64,000 nucleotides of DNA from Centipeda infelix ATCC 43532 (GTDB lineage: Bacteria > Bacillota > Negativicutes > Selenomonadales > Selenomonadaceae), in the NCBI RefSeq assembly GCF_000234095.1, contig NZ_JH376800.1, forward strand, positions 1-64,000, given 5' to 3'. A program made the position numbers and the translations under genes. Shown piece after piece: positions 25,686-33,872 of the stretch. Each line of letters opens with the position of its first letter. Position 1 is the first letter of the stretch. The notes under the pieces are model-generated. The model ran no database searches. It saw only the letters and a list, made by a program, of their open reading frames with translations, and was not told where the DNA came from.

Positions 25686-26353
25686 CAGCGCACCTCCCGT
25701 TTGAGGTACAGGTTCATCGCTCCGATAAAGAAGAGGGAGAACAGGGAGATGATGACTGCCCAGCGGAATGCGAGGTCGTAGTCGTTCGCCTGTACCGCCG
25801 CATAGATGGCGGTGGACATGGTTTGTGTACGTCCCGGGATATTGCCCGCGAACATGATGGTCGCGCCGAACTCGCCGAGCGCACGGGCAAACGAGAGGAC
25901 GAGCCCCGCGAGGATGCCGTGCCGTGCATTCGGCAGAATGATCCGCCAAAAGATGCGCCAGTTGCTGACGCTGAGGGTCTGTGCCGCATGGATCATGTTT
26001 CGGTCAATCGCTTCGAACGCGCCGCGTGCTGTGCGGTACATGAGCGGGAGGCTCACGATGACCGCCGCAATGACCGCCGCACGCCAAGTAAAGACGAGCG
26101 GCAGGTCGATTGACAGGAGGAAGCTCCCGATGGAACTGCGCTTTCCGAGGAAGAGCAGGAGGAAGAATCCGACGACGGTAGGCGGCAAGACGAGCGGCAG
26201 GGTAATCACCGCGTCGGCGATCGTGCCCGCGAGTCGGCTGCGGATCTGCAGGACACCATAGGCGAGCGCGATGCCGACAAAGAAGGTGATGACCGTCGCA
26301 AGACCCGCGACCTCAAGTGAGATGATGAGCGGGGATATCGTTTCGTCCGTCAT
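25685..26353 (-). CDS. modB: Molybdate ABC transporter permease
   Basis: A 222-residue inner-membrane protein with about five or six membrane segments. The ABC-binding loop is ARALGEFGATIMFAGNIPGRT, the characteristic EAA-type motif of ModB, preceded by RIILPNARHGILAGL. It lies between modA and modC with one-base overlaps, so translation of the three is coupled. Confidence 0.94.
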   Translation of the reverse strand: MTDETISPLIISLEVAGLATVITFFVGIALAYGVLQIRSRLAGTIADAVITLPLVLPPTVVGFFLLLFLGKRSSIGSFLLSIDLPLVFTWRAAVIAAVIVSLPLMYRTARGAFEAIDRNMIHAAQTLSVSNWRIFWRIILPNARHGILAGLVLSFARALGEFGATIMFAGNIPGRTQTMSTAIYAAVQANDYDLAFRWAVIISLFSLFFIGAMNLYLKREVR

Positions 26354-27156
26354 TATTTCACTTTGAAGCCGTATTTCTCAAAGACTTTCTTCGCAGTGTC
26401 GGTCTGGAGGAACGCGAGAAAATCCTTTGCTTCGTTCATATTCTTTGCATCCTTGAGGACTGCTGCCGGGTAGACGATGGGCTTATGTGTATCGGCGGGA
26501 GCGACGGCGGCGACCTTCACCTTATCCGAGATGGCGGCATCGGTCGCGTAGACAACGCCGCAGTCCGCATCACCCGTCTCGACCCATGCGAGCACCTGAC
26601 GGACATCGGAGCCGTAGACGGCACGTGCCTTCACATCGTCGAGGATGCCGAGCTTCGTAAAGACTTCCTCGCTGTACTGTCCGACGGGCACGCCCTTCGG
26701 CTCACCGAGTGCGATGTGTGCGACCTGCGGGTCAAGCACTGCCTTGAAGTCGGGCAGGTTTAGCTTACTGTCCTTCGCCGTGATGAGAACCACGTCGTTG
26801 ATGAGCAGATCGACGCGCGTGCCGTCTGCAAGCAGCTTCTTCTCGTCGAGCGCATTCATCTGCTTCTGCGCGGCAGAGACGAAGACATCGGTAGCTCCGC
26901 CGTTCTCAATCGCCTGTTGGAGTGCGCCGCTGCTGCCGAAGTTGAAGACGAGCTTCGTATTTCCGTGCTCCTTCTCATACATGCCGCCGAGTTCCTTCAT
27001 CGCGTCCGTGAGGCTCGCTGCCGCAGAGACCTGCAGTTCGACCGGGCCTTCCTTCGGCGTGTCCATCTTGTTCGCGCTGTCGCCGCCGCCAACGCAGCCG
27101 GCGGTAAAGAGTGCCATGGCGGTGAGACCTGCCGTAAGTAAGTTCCTGAGTTTCAT
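26353..27156 (-). CDS. modA: Molybdate-binding lipoprotein
   Basis: A 267-residue substrate-binding protein. The lipobox LFTAGC (Cys21) marks it as a lipoprotein, so it is tethered to a membrane facing the periplasm. The ModA signatures VSAAASLTDAMKEL, FNFGSSGALQQAIENGG and TDVFVSAAQKQM are present, along with GVVYATDAAI. It binds molybdate or tungstate and hands it to ModB. A structured leader precedes it (see the RNA entry at 27186-27290). Confidence 0.95.
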   Translation of the reverse strand: MKLRNLLTAGLTAMALFTAGCVGGGDSANKMDTPKEGPVELQVSAAASLTDAMKELGGMYEKEHGNTKLVFNFGSSGALQQAIENGGATDVFVSAAQKQMNALDEKKLLADGTRVDLLINDVVLITAKDSKLNLPDFKAVLDPQVAHIALGEPKGVPVGQYSEEVFTKLGILDDVKARAVYGSDVRQVLAWVETGDADCGVVYATDAAISDKVKVAAVAPADTHKPIVYPAAVLKDAKNMNEAKDFLAFLQTDTAKKVFEKYGFKVK

Positions 27157-27185
27157 GATTGTATTCTCCTTTACAAAATAGAGTA

Positions 27186-27290
27186 GGCACGACCGTTTCC
27201 GGTCGTACCCCGTGACGGAATCCGTCAGGCAAGGTGTCGTAGGTTTCCCCTTAGACGATCCTTGCTCGGAGTTGGTTGAGGGAAATCCCT
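27186..27290 (-). ncRNA. Structured leader of modABC, probable molybdenum/tungsten-cofactor riboswitch
   Basis: Read on the minus strand, the 137-base gap between moaC and modA folds as follows. An outer stem, ACTCCG with CGGGGT, encloses two arms: CAAGG/CCTTG continuing into TCGT/ACGA and a small GGAA-capped stem, and TGACGG/CCGTCA. A 10-bp hairpin capped by a GAAA tetraloop (ACGACCG-GAAA-CGGTCGT core) follows. The multi-arm shape with a GNRA loop, and the place before a molybdate transporter, fit the Moco/Tuco riboswitch class. I cannot align it to the family model. SD AAGGAG lies 25 bases further on. Confidence 0.6.
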
Positions 27291-27293
27291 CCG

Positions 27294-27776
27294 TCAGCGC
27301 ACGAATGTGCCGCTCTTGCCGCCGGACTTGCGCTCGAGACGGATGTCCGTGATTTCCATACGCTTGTCAATTGCCTTGCACATATCGTAGATGGTGAGGA
27401 GTGCAACACTCACAGCGTGCAGTGCCTCCATCTCGACACCCGTCTCGCCCGTGACCTTCACCGTCGCCGTCGCATGTACGGCACAGCGCGGAATCTCCTC
27501 GAGCTTGAAGTCCAGCGTGCATTTGGCAAGCGGAAGCGGATGGCAGAGCGGGATCGTGTCCGATGTGCGCTTTGCTGCCATGATGCCCGCGATGCGTGCG
27601 ACGCCGAGCACATCGCCCTTTGCCGCCGTGCCGCCCGCGATGGCGGCGTATACATCATCGCTCACATAGATGCGCCCGCTCGCGATCGCCTCGCGGTGCG
27701 TCTTCTCCTTGCCGCTGACATCCACCATGACGGCTGCGCCGCCTTCATCGAAATGCGTCAGTCCCATATTCGGCAT
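27294..27776 (-). CDS. moaC: Cyclic pyranopterin monophosphate synthase
   Basis: A 160-residue enzyme of the first step of molybdenum-cofactor synthesis; with MoaA it turns GTP into cyclic pyranopterin monophosphate. Motifs include [38 protein letters not shown] (substrate-binding), and [28 protein letters not shown] (broken as [14 protein letters not shown] and [14 protein letters not shown]). The start ATG 27776 follows AGGAGG by 7 bases. It lies upstream of modABC on the same strand and is divergent from the MoeA-type genes. Confidence 0.96.
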   Translation of the reverse strand: MPNMGLTHFDEGGAAVMVDVSGKEKTHREAIASGRIYVSDDVYAAIAGGTAAKGDVLGVARIAGIMAAKRTSDTIPLCHPLPLAKCTLDFKLEEIPRCAVHATATVKVTGETGVEMEALHAVSVALLTIYDMCKAIDKRMEITDIRLERKSGGKSGTFVR

Positions 27777-27935
27777 ACATTTTCCTCCTTTCCAAGCTAA
27801 TGTTTTAATCATAGCGTAACTTGCATTGAAAATCAATCGTTTGGACACAATCTTTGCGGAAATGAAAGCGGGACAAAGGGCGCAAAAAACCTTTCTCATT
27901 TACGAAAAATCATAGAGAAAATTTATTTTGTGTGG

Positions 27936-27941
27936 TATAAT
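27936..27941 (+). promoter_or_regulatory. Extended -10 promoter for the MoeA-like gene
   Basis: TGG-TATAAT (27933-27941) has no good -35. It lies in the AT-rich divergent gap between moaC and the plus-strand molybdopterin genes and leaves a leader of about 130 bases. Confidence 0.4.
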
Positions 27942-28078
27942 CAATAAGAAGAATATATAAATGAGAATGGTTTTTAGAAGGACTTTAATTCGTCGTGAAA
28001 GCTGTTTGAATTTGATCGTAAATGCGTATTATATGCGGAGTGTTTTTGAAAATACTGCCGATAAAGCGGGGAGGAGCC

Positions 28079-29107
28079 ATGCGGGAGGTTCGCGTTCAAG
28101 ACGCAGTGGGGATGATGCTCTGCCACGATATCACGGAGATCGTACGCGGTGAGCGCAAGGGAGCGCGATTCCGCAAGGGCGATGTGATCCGCGCGGAGGA
28201 TGTCGAGGTGTTGCTGCGTATCGGCAAGGAGCATATCTACGTCTGGGAGGACGATGAGAATATGCTGCACGAGAACGATGCCGCAGCGATTCTGCGGGAT
28301 CTCTGCCAAAGTGAGTATATGACGGCGAGTGAGCCGAAGGAAGGAAAGATCGAGCTGACCTCGACGGTGGCGGGCGTGTTCGAGGTGCGCGAGGATGCAC
28401 TCAATGCGGTGAACGACATCACGGATGTGATGATTGCGACGATCGCACAGCATTTCCCCGTGAAGGCAGGGACGAAGCTCGCGGGGATGCGTGTGATCCC
28501 GCTCGTCATTGACAAGAGTATTATGGAAAAGGTGCGTGAGACGGCGGGCTCGAAGCCGCTGCTGCGCATTCTGCCGTATCGAACGATGAAGGTCGGCGTT
28601 GTGACGACGGGCTCCGAGGTCTTTCACGGGCGAATCAAGGATACCTTTACGCCTGTCATTGACAGCAAGCTGCGTGCGTTTGGACTGCGCGTGGATGAGC
28701 ATCGGCTCTCAGATGATGGGACGGAGCACACGCGCGCGGCGATCGAGGAGCTGCTGGCTCTCGGTATGGATATGGTGCTCTGCACGGGCGGCATGAGCGT
28801 CGACCCCGATGACCGCACGCCAGCCGCGATTCGTGCGACGGGGGCACGGGTTGTGACCTACGGCGCGCCTGTGCTGCCGGGGGCGATGTTCCTGCTCGCG
28901 TACTACGAGAAAGACGGGCGGCAGGTGCCGATCATGGGGCTGCCGGGCTGTGTCATGTACTCGCCTGCGACAATCTTTGACATCATTATGCCGCGCGTGA
29001 TTGCAGGAAGTGAGTGGACACGGCGCGAGATTACGCGCCTCGGCATCGGCGGGCTCTGCATGGAGTGCAAGGTGTGCCACTATCCCGTCTGTCCGTTCGG
29101 GAAATAA
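28079..29107 (+). CDS. Molybdopterin-binding protein, MoeA/MoCF-type
   Basis: A 342-residue protein. The first about 170 residues have REVRVQDAVGMMLCHDITEIVRGERKGA, then a region unlike the usual MoeA linker. The C-terminal MoCF domain has VGVVTTGSEVFHG, the glycine motif LCTGGMSVDPDD, and the GLPGCVMYSP loop, which bind molybdopterin. Four cysteines close the protein (CMECKVCHYPVCPFG), a possible metal site not common in MoeA. It may be a gephyrin-like insertase or a chaperone. I chose ATG 28079, after GGGGAGGAG. A second MoeA follows. Confidence 0.8.
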   Translation: MREVRVQDAVGMMLCHDITEIVRGERKGARFRKGDVIRAEDVEVLLRIGKEHIYVWEDDENMLHENDAAAILRDLCQSEYMTASEPKEGKIELTSTVAGVFEVREDALNAVNDITDVMIATIAQHFPVKAGTKLAGMRVIPLVIDKSIMEKVRETAGSKPLLRILPYRTMKVGVVTTGSEVFHGRIKDTFTPVIDSKLRAFGLRVDEHRLSDDGTEHTRAAIEELLALGMDMVLCTGGMSVDPDDRTPAAIRATGARVVTYGAPVLPGAMFLLAYYEKDGRQVPIMGLPGCVMYSPATIFDIIMPRVIAGSEWTRREITRLGIGGLCMECKVCHYPVCPFGK

Positions 29108-29162
29108 AATGTGACATTTGACACAGACACAGACAATAAATATTTTGTATAAAGGAACTGCC

Positions 29163-29183
29163 GAATTTATCAGTGTGCTCTAA
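29163..29183 (+). repeat. Solo right-end of the dispersed inverted-repeat element
   Basis: GAATTTATCAGTGTGCTCTAA matches the right end of the 170-bp element at 30493-30662 (GAATTTATCAGTGCTTCCTTAA). The rest of the element is absent. Confidence 0.5.
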
Positions 29184-29216
29184 CAGATATACATATGAAA
29201 TTGTAGGAGGGGAACC

Positions 29217-30422
29217 ATGCAGGACATCGAATTCGAACAGGCGGTAGAGGTGCTGCTTGCACATACCGTGCCGGTTGCGGAAACAGAGCGCGTTCCCCTG
29301 CTGGATGCCGTGGGACGCGTTGCGTCAGAGGATGTGTGCGCGGGCTTTGACAATCCGCCGTTCGACCGCTCGCCGCTCGACGGCTATACATTTGCGGCGG
29401 CGAGTACGGCAAATGCCTCGGCGGAGCATCCCGTCACGCTGCGCGTGATTGGCGAGGAGTGCGCGGGCGATTTCTTCGCGGGCACGGTCGGCGCGGGCGA
29501 GTGCGTCCGCATCATGACGGGCGGCGCGATTCCGAAGGGCTGCGACTGTGTGGTGCGGCAGGAGGATGTGCAGGAGGACGGGGAGCGGATTCACGTTCCG
29601 TTCACGTCCGAACCGTACGAGAACTACTGCTATGCGGGCGAGGATATCAAGAAGGATACGGTACTCATCCGCCGCGGGCAGCGCATCAGGGCAGCGCATC
29701 TGGCGGTACTTGCAAGCGAGGGTTATGGTGATGTTCTTGTCCGTCGGCGGGTACGCGTCGCGGTCGCGAGTACGGGCGATGAGCTGCTTCAGCCGGGAGA
29801 GCCTCTCCGCCCCGGGAAGATCTACAACAGCAATCTCTATCTCCTCGCAGGGCGACTGAAGGAGCTCGGTGCGGAGGTGACGGTTGTCGGCTCTGTGCCC
29901 GATGATGTGGAGCGGGCAGCAGCGGTGATTGCTTCCTATGCGGACAAAGTGGATCTCTTTCTGACCTCGGGCGGTGTGTCCGTTGGCAAGAAGGACATTA
30001 TGCACGGTGTTGTGCCTGCGCTCGGTGCGGAGCGTCTCTTCTGGCGCGTCTGCATGAAGCCGGGGGCGCCGGCGATTGCCTATACGCGCGGGAAGATGCT
30101 CGGCATCGCGCTCTCGGGAAATCCGTTCGCGGCGTACGCGACGTTCGAGCTGATGGCGCGTGCGGCACTCACTCATCTCGCGGGCGAGACGACGGTTACG
30201 CTTCCGCGTCGGCGTGCGGTGCTCGCGGATGCGTTCCCAAAGGAGTGCCTCGGGCGGCGTTTCCTACGCGCACGCATGGAGGCGGATGGGCGTGTTTCGC
30301 TGCCCGATCAGCATGAGTCCGGATCGCTCTTTTCGGCGGCGGGCTGCGATGCGTTCGTGGATGTGCCGGCGGGGACAAAACCGCTGGCGGCAGGGACAGA
30401 GGTAGAGGTTGTGATTCTCTGA
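29217..30422 (+). CDS. moeA: Molybdopterin molybdenumtransferase
   Basis: A 401-residue enzyme that inserts molybdate into adenylylated molybdopterin. All MoeA domains are present: the N-terminus with PVAETERVPLLDAVGRVASEDV, then FDRSPLDGYTF, the RIMTGGAIPKGCDCVV motif, the MoCF domain with VASTGDEL and LTSGGVSVGKKD, and the C-terminal beta domain. ATG 29217 follows GGAGGGGA. It lies 109 bases after the other MoeA-like gene, so the cell has two MoCF proteins of this type plus a MogA domain. Confidence 0.94.
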   Translation: MQDIEFEQAVEVLLAHTVPVAETERVPLLDAVGRVASEDVCAGFDNPPFDRSPLDGYTFAAASTANASAEHPVTLRVIGEECAGDFFAGTVGAGECVRIMTGGAIPKGCDCVVRQEDVQEDGERIHVPFTSEPYENYCYAGEDIKKDTVLIRRGQRIRAAHLAVLASEGYGDVLVRRRVRVAVASTGDELLQPGEPLRPGKIYNSNLYLLAGRLKELGAEVTVVGSVPDDVERAAAVIASYADKVDLFLTSGGVSVGKKDIMHGVVPALGAERLFWRVCMKPGAPAIAYTRGKMLGIALSGNPFAAYATFELMARAALTHLAGETTVTLPRRRAVLADAFPKECLGRRFLRARMEADGRVSLPDQHESGSLFSAAGCDAFVDVPAGTKPLAAGTEVEVVIL

Positions 30423-30432
30423 TGACTTCCCA

Positions 30433-30461
30433 CGCGAACGCTTAGTTACGCAAACGGTCGC
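30433..30461 (+). repeat. Short dispersed repeat, second copy
   Basis: CGCGAACGCTTAGTTACGCA and the following AACGGTCG match 7000-7029. It lies just after moeA. Confidence 0.5.
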
Positions 30462-30492
30462 GTGCTCGTCCGCCTAAATACCTGCGGACTTC

Positions 30493-30662
30493 TTAAGGAA
30501 TCGCTGATAAAATGAAGTCTGCCAGATTGGCGTAGATTTTTCGTCCGAACAAGGAGGCAAACCGGACGCATAGCAAGGGCTATGTGGAGGATTTGCCGAC
30601 ACAGTGCGGGCAAAAAAGATGCGTCAAGATGGTAGTGCTGAATTTATCAGTGCTTCCTTAAA
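30493..30662. mobile_element. MITE-like element with terminal inverted repeats (about 170 bp)
   Basis: The ends are inverted copies: left TTAAGGAATCGCTGATAAA, right TTTATCAGTGCTTCCTTAA, differing at two positions. Inside are hairpins such as CGTCCG/CGGACG and CATAGC/GCTATG. There is no open frame. A left-truncated copy is at 54724-54872, and solo right ends are at 29163-29183 and 42425-42448. With repeat flanks it fills the 381-base gap between moeA and moaA; the remaining about 140 bases (30663-30803) show no gene. Confidence 0.75.
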
Positions 30663-30803
30663 CGCGCTTCGCTTGAACGAAAGAAATCCGCAGGGGGCGG
30701 GTCGCACGCTTTCCTCCGTTTGCTCCACTAGGGTTCGCTTAGGGAAATCATCACACCCTCGTCACATAGTTGGATAGAGGATTATAGATAGAAGAAGGCT
30801 ATT

Positions 30804-31799
30804 ATGCAGGATCAGTTTCAGCGGAAAATTGAATATCTGCGCATTTCGGTGACGGACTGCTGCAATCTGCGGTGCCGCTACTGTATGCCCGCGCACGGCG
30901 TGAAAAAGCTGCGCCACGCGGATATCCTTTCCTATGAGGAGATTCTGCGCGATGTGCGTGCGCTCGCACAGATGGGGATCCGCAAGGTGCGTCTGACGGG
31001 CGGTGAGCCGCTTGTGCGCCGCGATATCGTACATCTCGTACGCGGGCTGAAGGAAACACCCGGCATTGAGACGGTTGCGATTACAACGAATGGTGTCCTG
31101 CTCAGCACGATGATGGATGAGCTCCTGGACGCGGGGCTTGACGCAGTGAACCTCAGCCTCGACACGCTAGACGGCGGTAAATTTTTCTCCATCACGCGGC
31201 GGCCAATGTTCGGTGCAGTGATGGAGGCTCTGGAACGTCTGACGCGGGAGCCGCGCATTGAGGTCAAGATGAACTGCGTGCCGATTGCGGGGATAAACGA
31301 CGATGAGATCACGGAACTCGCGGCGATTGCACGCGACTATCCGATTAAGATGCGCTACATCGAGCTCATGCCGATCGGCTGTGCCCGCACGGAAGGCTAT
31401 CGCGGTGTGCCGATGGACGCGGTGCGGGCGCGGCTGCGGGACGCGTTCGGAGCACTGCTTCCCGTGGGGGAGGCGGCGCATGAGGGGGCTGTTCCAACAG
31501 GACCCGCCGCTTATGTAAAACCTGCGGGATTTGCGGGTGCACTCGGCTTTATCGACGCAATGGAGCACAAATTCTGTGCGACATGCAACCGTGTGCGTTT
31601 GACGGCAGAGGGCTTTTTGAAACTCTGTCTCTACAGCAATGCTGGACTGGATACGCGTGCACTCCTGCGCGGTGGGGCGACGGATGCGCAGCTGGCAGAC
31701 GCAATCGCACATGCGATCTGGAAAAAGCCCGAGGAACACTATTTCGAGATGGACACAGAGACGCGTGACCGACGCGCCATGTATCAGGTGGGAGGTTAA
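30804..31799 (+). CDS. moaA: GTP 3',8-cyclase
   Basis: A 331-residue radical SAM enzyme that starts molybdenum-cofactor synthesis from GTP. The N-terminal cluster motif CNLRCRYC has cysteines 20, 24 and 27. RLTGGEPLVRRDI is the SAM-binding strand. The second, GTP-binding cluster is in KFCATCNRVRLTAEGFLKLC. The protein ends in VGG, the conserved double glycine needed for activity. It starts an operon with the MOSC-MogA and MobA-MobB genes. Confidence 0.96.
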   Translation: MQDQFQRKIEYLRISVTDCCNLRCRYCMPAHGVKKLRHADILSYEEILRDVRALAQMGIRKVRLTGGEPLVRRDIVHLVRGLKETPGIETVAITTNGVLLSTMMDELLDAGLDAVNLSLDTLDGGKFFSITRRPMFGAVMEALERLTREPRIEVKMNCVPIAGINDDEITELAAIARDYPIKMRYIELMPIGCARTEGYRGVPMDAVRARLRDAFGALLPVGEAAHEGAVPTGPAAYVKPAGFAGALGFIDAMEHKFCATCNRVRLTAEGFLKLCLYSNAGLDTRALLRGGATDAQLADAIAHAIWKKPEEHYFEMDTETRDRRAMYQVGG

Positions 31800-31800
31800 T

Positions 31801-32724
31801 ATGGGAGAGATTCGAGCGCTCTGTATCAGTGAGAAGCGTGGGACGCAGAAGCACGCGTTGGATCGCGTCTTCTTCATGACGGAGTTCGGCATTGACGGCG
31901 ATGCCCATGCGGGTGACTGGCACCGTCAGGTAAGCCTCCTCGGTCTTGGCGAGATCGACGATTTCCGTGCACGCGGCGCGGATGTGGACTTTGGTGCATT
32001 TGGAGAGAATGTGGTTGCCGAGGGATTCCGCTTCAAGGAGCTGCCCGTCGGCACACGTCTGCGTGTCGGGGATGTATTTCTCGAGATCACGCAGATCGGC
32101 AAGGAGTGCCACAGCCACTGCCAGATCTACCATCAGGTCGGCGACTGCATCATGCCGCGCGAGGGCGTCTTTGCACGCGTGCTCCACGGCGGTTGGGTGA
32201 CGGTTGGTGACAAAATGGAGATCACGACGGAGAAGATCCCTCTGGATGCCGCCGTCATTACGGCGAGCGACAAGGGTGCACGCGGTGAACGTGAGGATGC
32301 GAGCGGTGCAGCGATTCGGGAGATGCTGACGGAGGCGGGGTACCATGTCGCGGGCTTCAACATCGTCCCCGATGAGAAGGAGGAGCTGAAGCGCGAAATG
32401 GAGCTCTGGGCACAGCGCGGCGTGGGGCTTGTCCTAACGACGGGCGGCACGGGCTTCTCCGTGCGGGATGTGACACCCGAGGCGACGCGTGAGGTCATCG
32501 AGCGCGAGACCCCGGGCATCCCCGAGGCGATGCGTTCCCTTTCCATGCAGGTGACCCCGCGTGCCATGCTCACGCGGGCGGCGGCGGGCATCAAAAAGCG
32601 CACGCTGATCGTCAATCTGCCAGGCAGTGAGAAGGCTGTGCGCGAGTGCCTTGGTTTTATCCTGCCGCAGCTGCAGCATGGCATCGAGATCCTGCGCGGC
32701 GACACGGGCGAGTGCGCACGATGA
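31801..32724 (+). CDS. MOSC domain fused to a MogA/MoaB-type molybdopterin adenylyltransferase
   Basis: A 307-residue two-domain protein. Residues 1 to about 145 form a MOSC domain (FGIDGDAHAGDWHRQVSLL, FGENVVAEG, and the conserved cysteine in ECHSHCQIY). Residues about 150-307 form a MoCF domain of the MogA type with AVITASDKGARGEREDASGA and LTTGGTGFSVRDVTPEAT. The second half should adenylylate molybdopterin; MOSC domains carry sulfur or bind the cofactor. It starts one base after the moaA stop and overlaps the next gene (ATGA). Confidence 0.9.
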   Translation: MGEIRALCISEKRGTQKHALDRVFFMTEFGIDGDAHAGDWHRQVSLLGLGEIDDFRARGADVDFGAFGENVVAEGFRFKELPVGTRLRVGDVFLEITQIGKECHSHCQIYHQVGDCIMPREGVFARVLHGGWVTVGDKMEITTEKIPLDAAVITASDKGARGEREDASGAAIREMLTEAGYHVAGFNIVPDEKEELKREMELWAQRGVGLVLTTGGTGFSVRDVTPEATREVIERETPGIPEAMRSLSMQVTPRAMLTRAAAGIKKRTLIVNLPGSEKAVRECLGFILPQLQHGIEILRGDTGECAR

Positions 32725-33854
32725 AATTCTCCGATCTGACACTCATCGTGGCGGCGGGCGGCAAGAGTACGCGCATGGGACAGGACAAGCGCTTTCTGCC
32801 GCTGGATGGTGAATCGCTGCTTGCGCGCACACTCCGCAAGGGACGTGCGGCAGGGTTCCGCAGCATTGTCCTCGCAGCAGAGGAGGCGCGGGAAGAGCTC
32901 ACGATACTTGCCGCAGAGTTCGGAGCGATTCTCGTTACGGATGAAATCCCTGCGCAGGGGCCTGCGGCGGCGATTGCAGCAGGTTTGTCGGCAGCGAAGA
33001 CGGAGTGGTCACTCGTCCTTTCGGCAGATATGCCCTTTTACGATATCGAGCTGGTACGGGCACTCCTGCCGCACGCAGAGGGCGATACGCAGGTAGTACT
33101 GCCGACCCTCAGCGATTACTGGCAGCCGCTTGCGGCACTCTACCGACGGGATGCGGGTGCGGCGTTTGCGGCAGCAATTGCACGCGGTGACCGCAAGCTT
33201 GGCATCATCCTCAGGGAACTCGTCGTGCGTGAAGTTCCGCTTACGGTGGATGCGGGGCTGTTGTTTAACGTGAACACGCCCGCCGCCTATCGGCTGGCAC
33301 AGGGGCGGCTCGCGAACGAGCAGCGGATGAAGCCCGTCCTCTCAGTCGCCGCACCTGCTTCGGGCACGGGCAAGACGACATTTATTGAAAAGATTATTCC
33401 GCTCCTCGCGGAGCGCGGCGTGCGTACGGCAGTCATCAAGAGCGACAGCCACGGCTTTGACCTCGATACGGAGGGGAAGGACACGGCGCGCTTTGCCAAG
33501 GTGGGCGCGGAGGCGGTCGTAGTTAGTTCACCAGCAGGATATTTTATTCAACAAAAAACGAGTTGTCGGAAGGATTTTCAGAATCTTATCGCGAAGTTAG
33601 ATACCCATAGTGTAGAGCTATATATCACGGAAAGCCGCTCGCGCGGCACGTTGCCGACGCTCATGCTGGATCGTGGCATGGGGACACCGGAGTTGGATGA
33701 GCGCGTTGTCGCATACTTTACAAAAGGACGTACCGTAGAAACGGATCTTTTGACCTTTGACCTCGATGATATGGATACCGCCGTGCGCCTTGCGCTCTTC
33801 CTGATGGGGCGGCCGCTCTACGGCGCGGACGGCGAGATGTTTTTGACGATGTAA
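32721..33854 (+). CDS. MobA-MobB fusion, molybdopterin guanylyltransferase with GTP-binding partner domain
   Basis: A 377-residue protein. Residues 1 to about 195 are MobA (LIVAAGGKSTRMGQDKRFLP, LSADMPFYD), which attaches GMP to molybdopterin to make the bis-MGD of formate dehydrogenases. Residues about 205-377 are MobB, with a P-loop VAAPASGTGKTTFIEKII. The stretch near 33520-33620 is more AT-rich. It overlaps the preceding stop. It stands directly before fdhD and the formate dehydrogenase genes, which require this cofactor. Confidence 0.9.
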   Translation: MKFSDLTLIVAAGGKSTRMGQDKRFLPLDGESLLARTLRKGRAAGFRSIVLAAEEAREELTILAAEFGAILVTDEIPAQGPAAAIAAGLSAAKTEWSLVLSADMPFYDIELVRALLPHAEGDTQVVLPTLSDYWQPLAALYRRDAGAAFAAAIARGDRKLGIILRELVVREVPLTVDAGLLFNVNTPAAYRLAQGRLANEQRMKPVLSVAAPASGTGKTTFIEKIIPLLAERGVRTAVIKSDSHGFDLDTEGKDTARFAKVGAEAVVVSSPAGYFIQQKTSCRKDFQNLIAKLDTHSVELYITESRSRGTLPTLMLDRGMGTPELDERVVAYFTKGRTVETDLLTFDLDDMDTAVRLALFLMGRPLYGADGEMFLTM

Positions 33855-33872
33855 GAATGGAAAGAACTGGGA

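Noticed and set aside
24639-25949. A longer modC (436 residues)
   Set aside because: The first 88 codons overlap modB in another frame and do not resemble an ABC ATPase; the ATG at 25685 begins the real domain.
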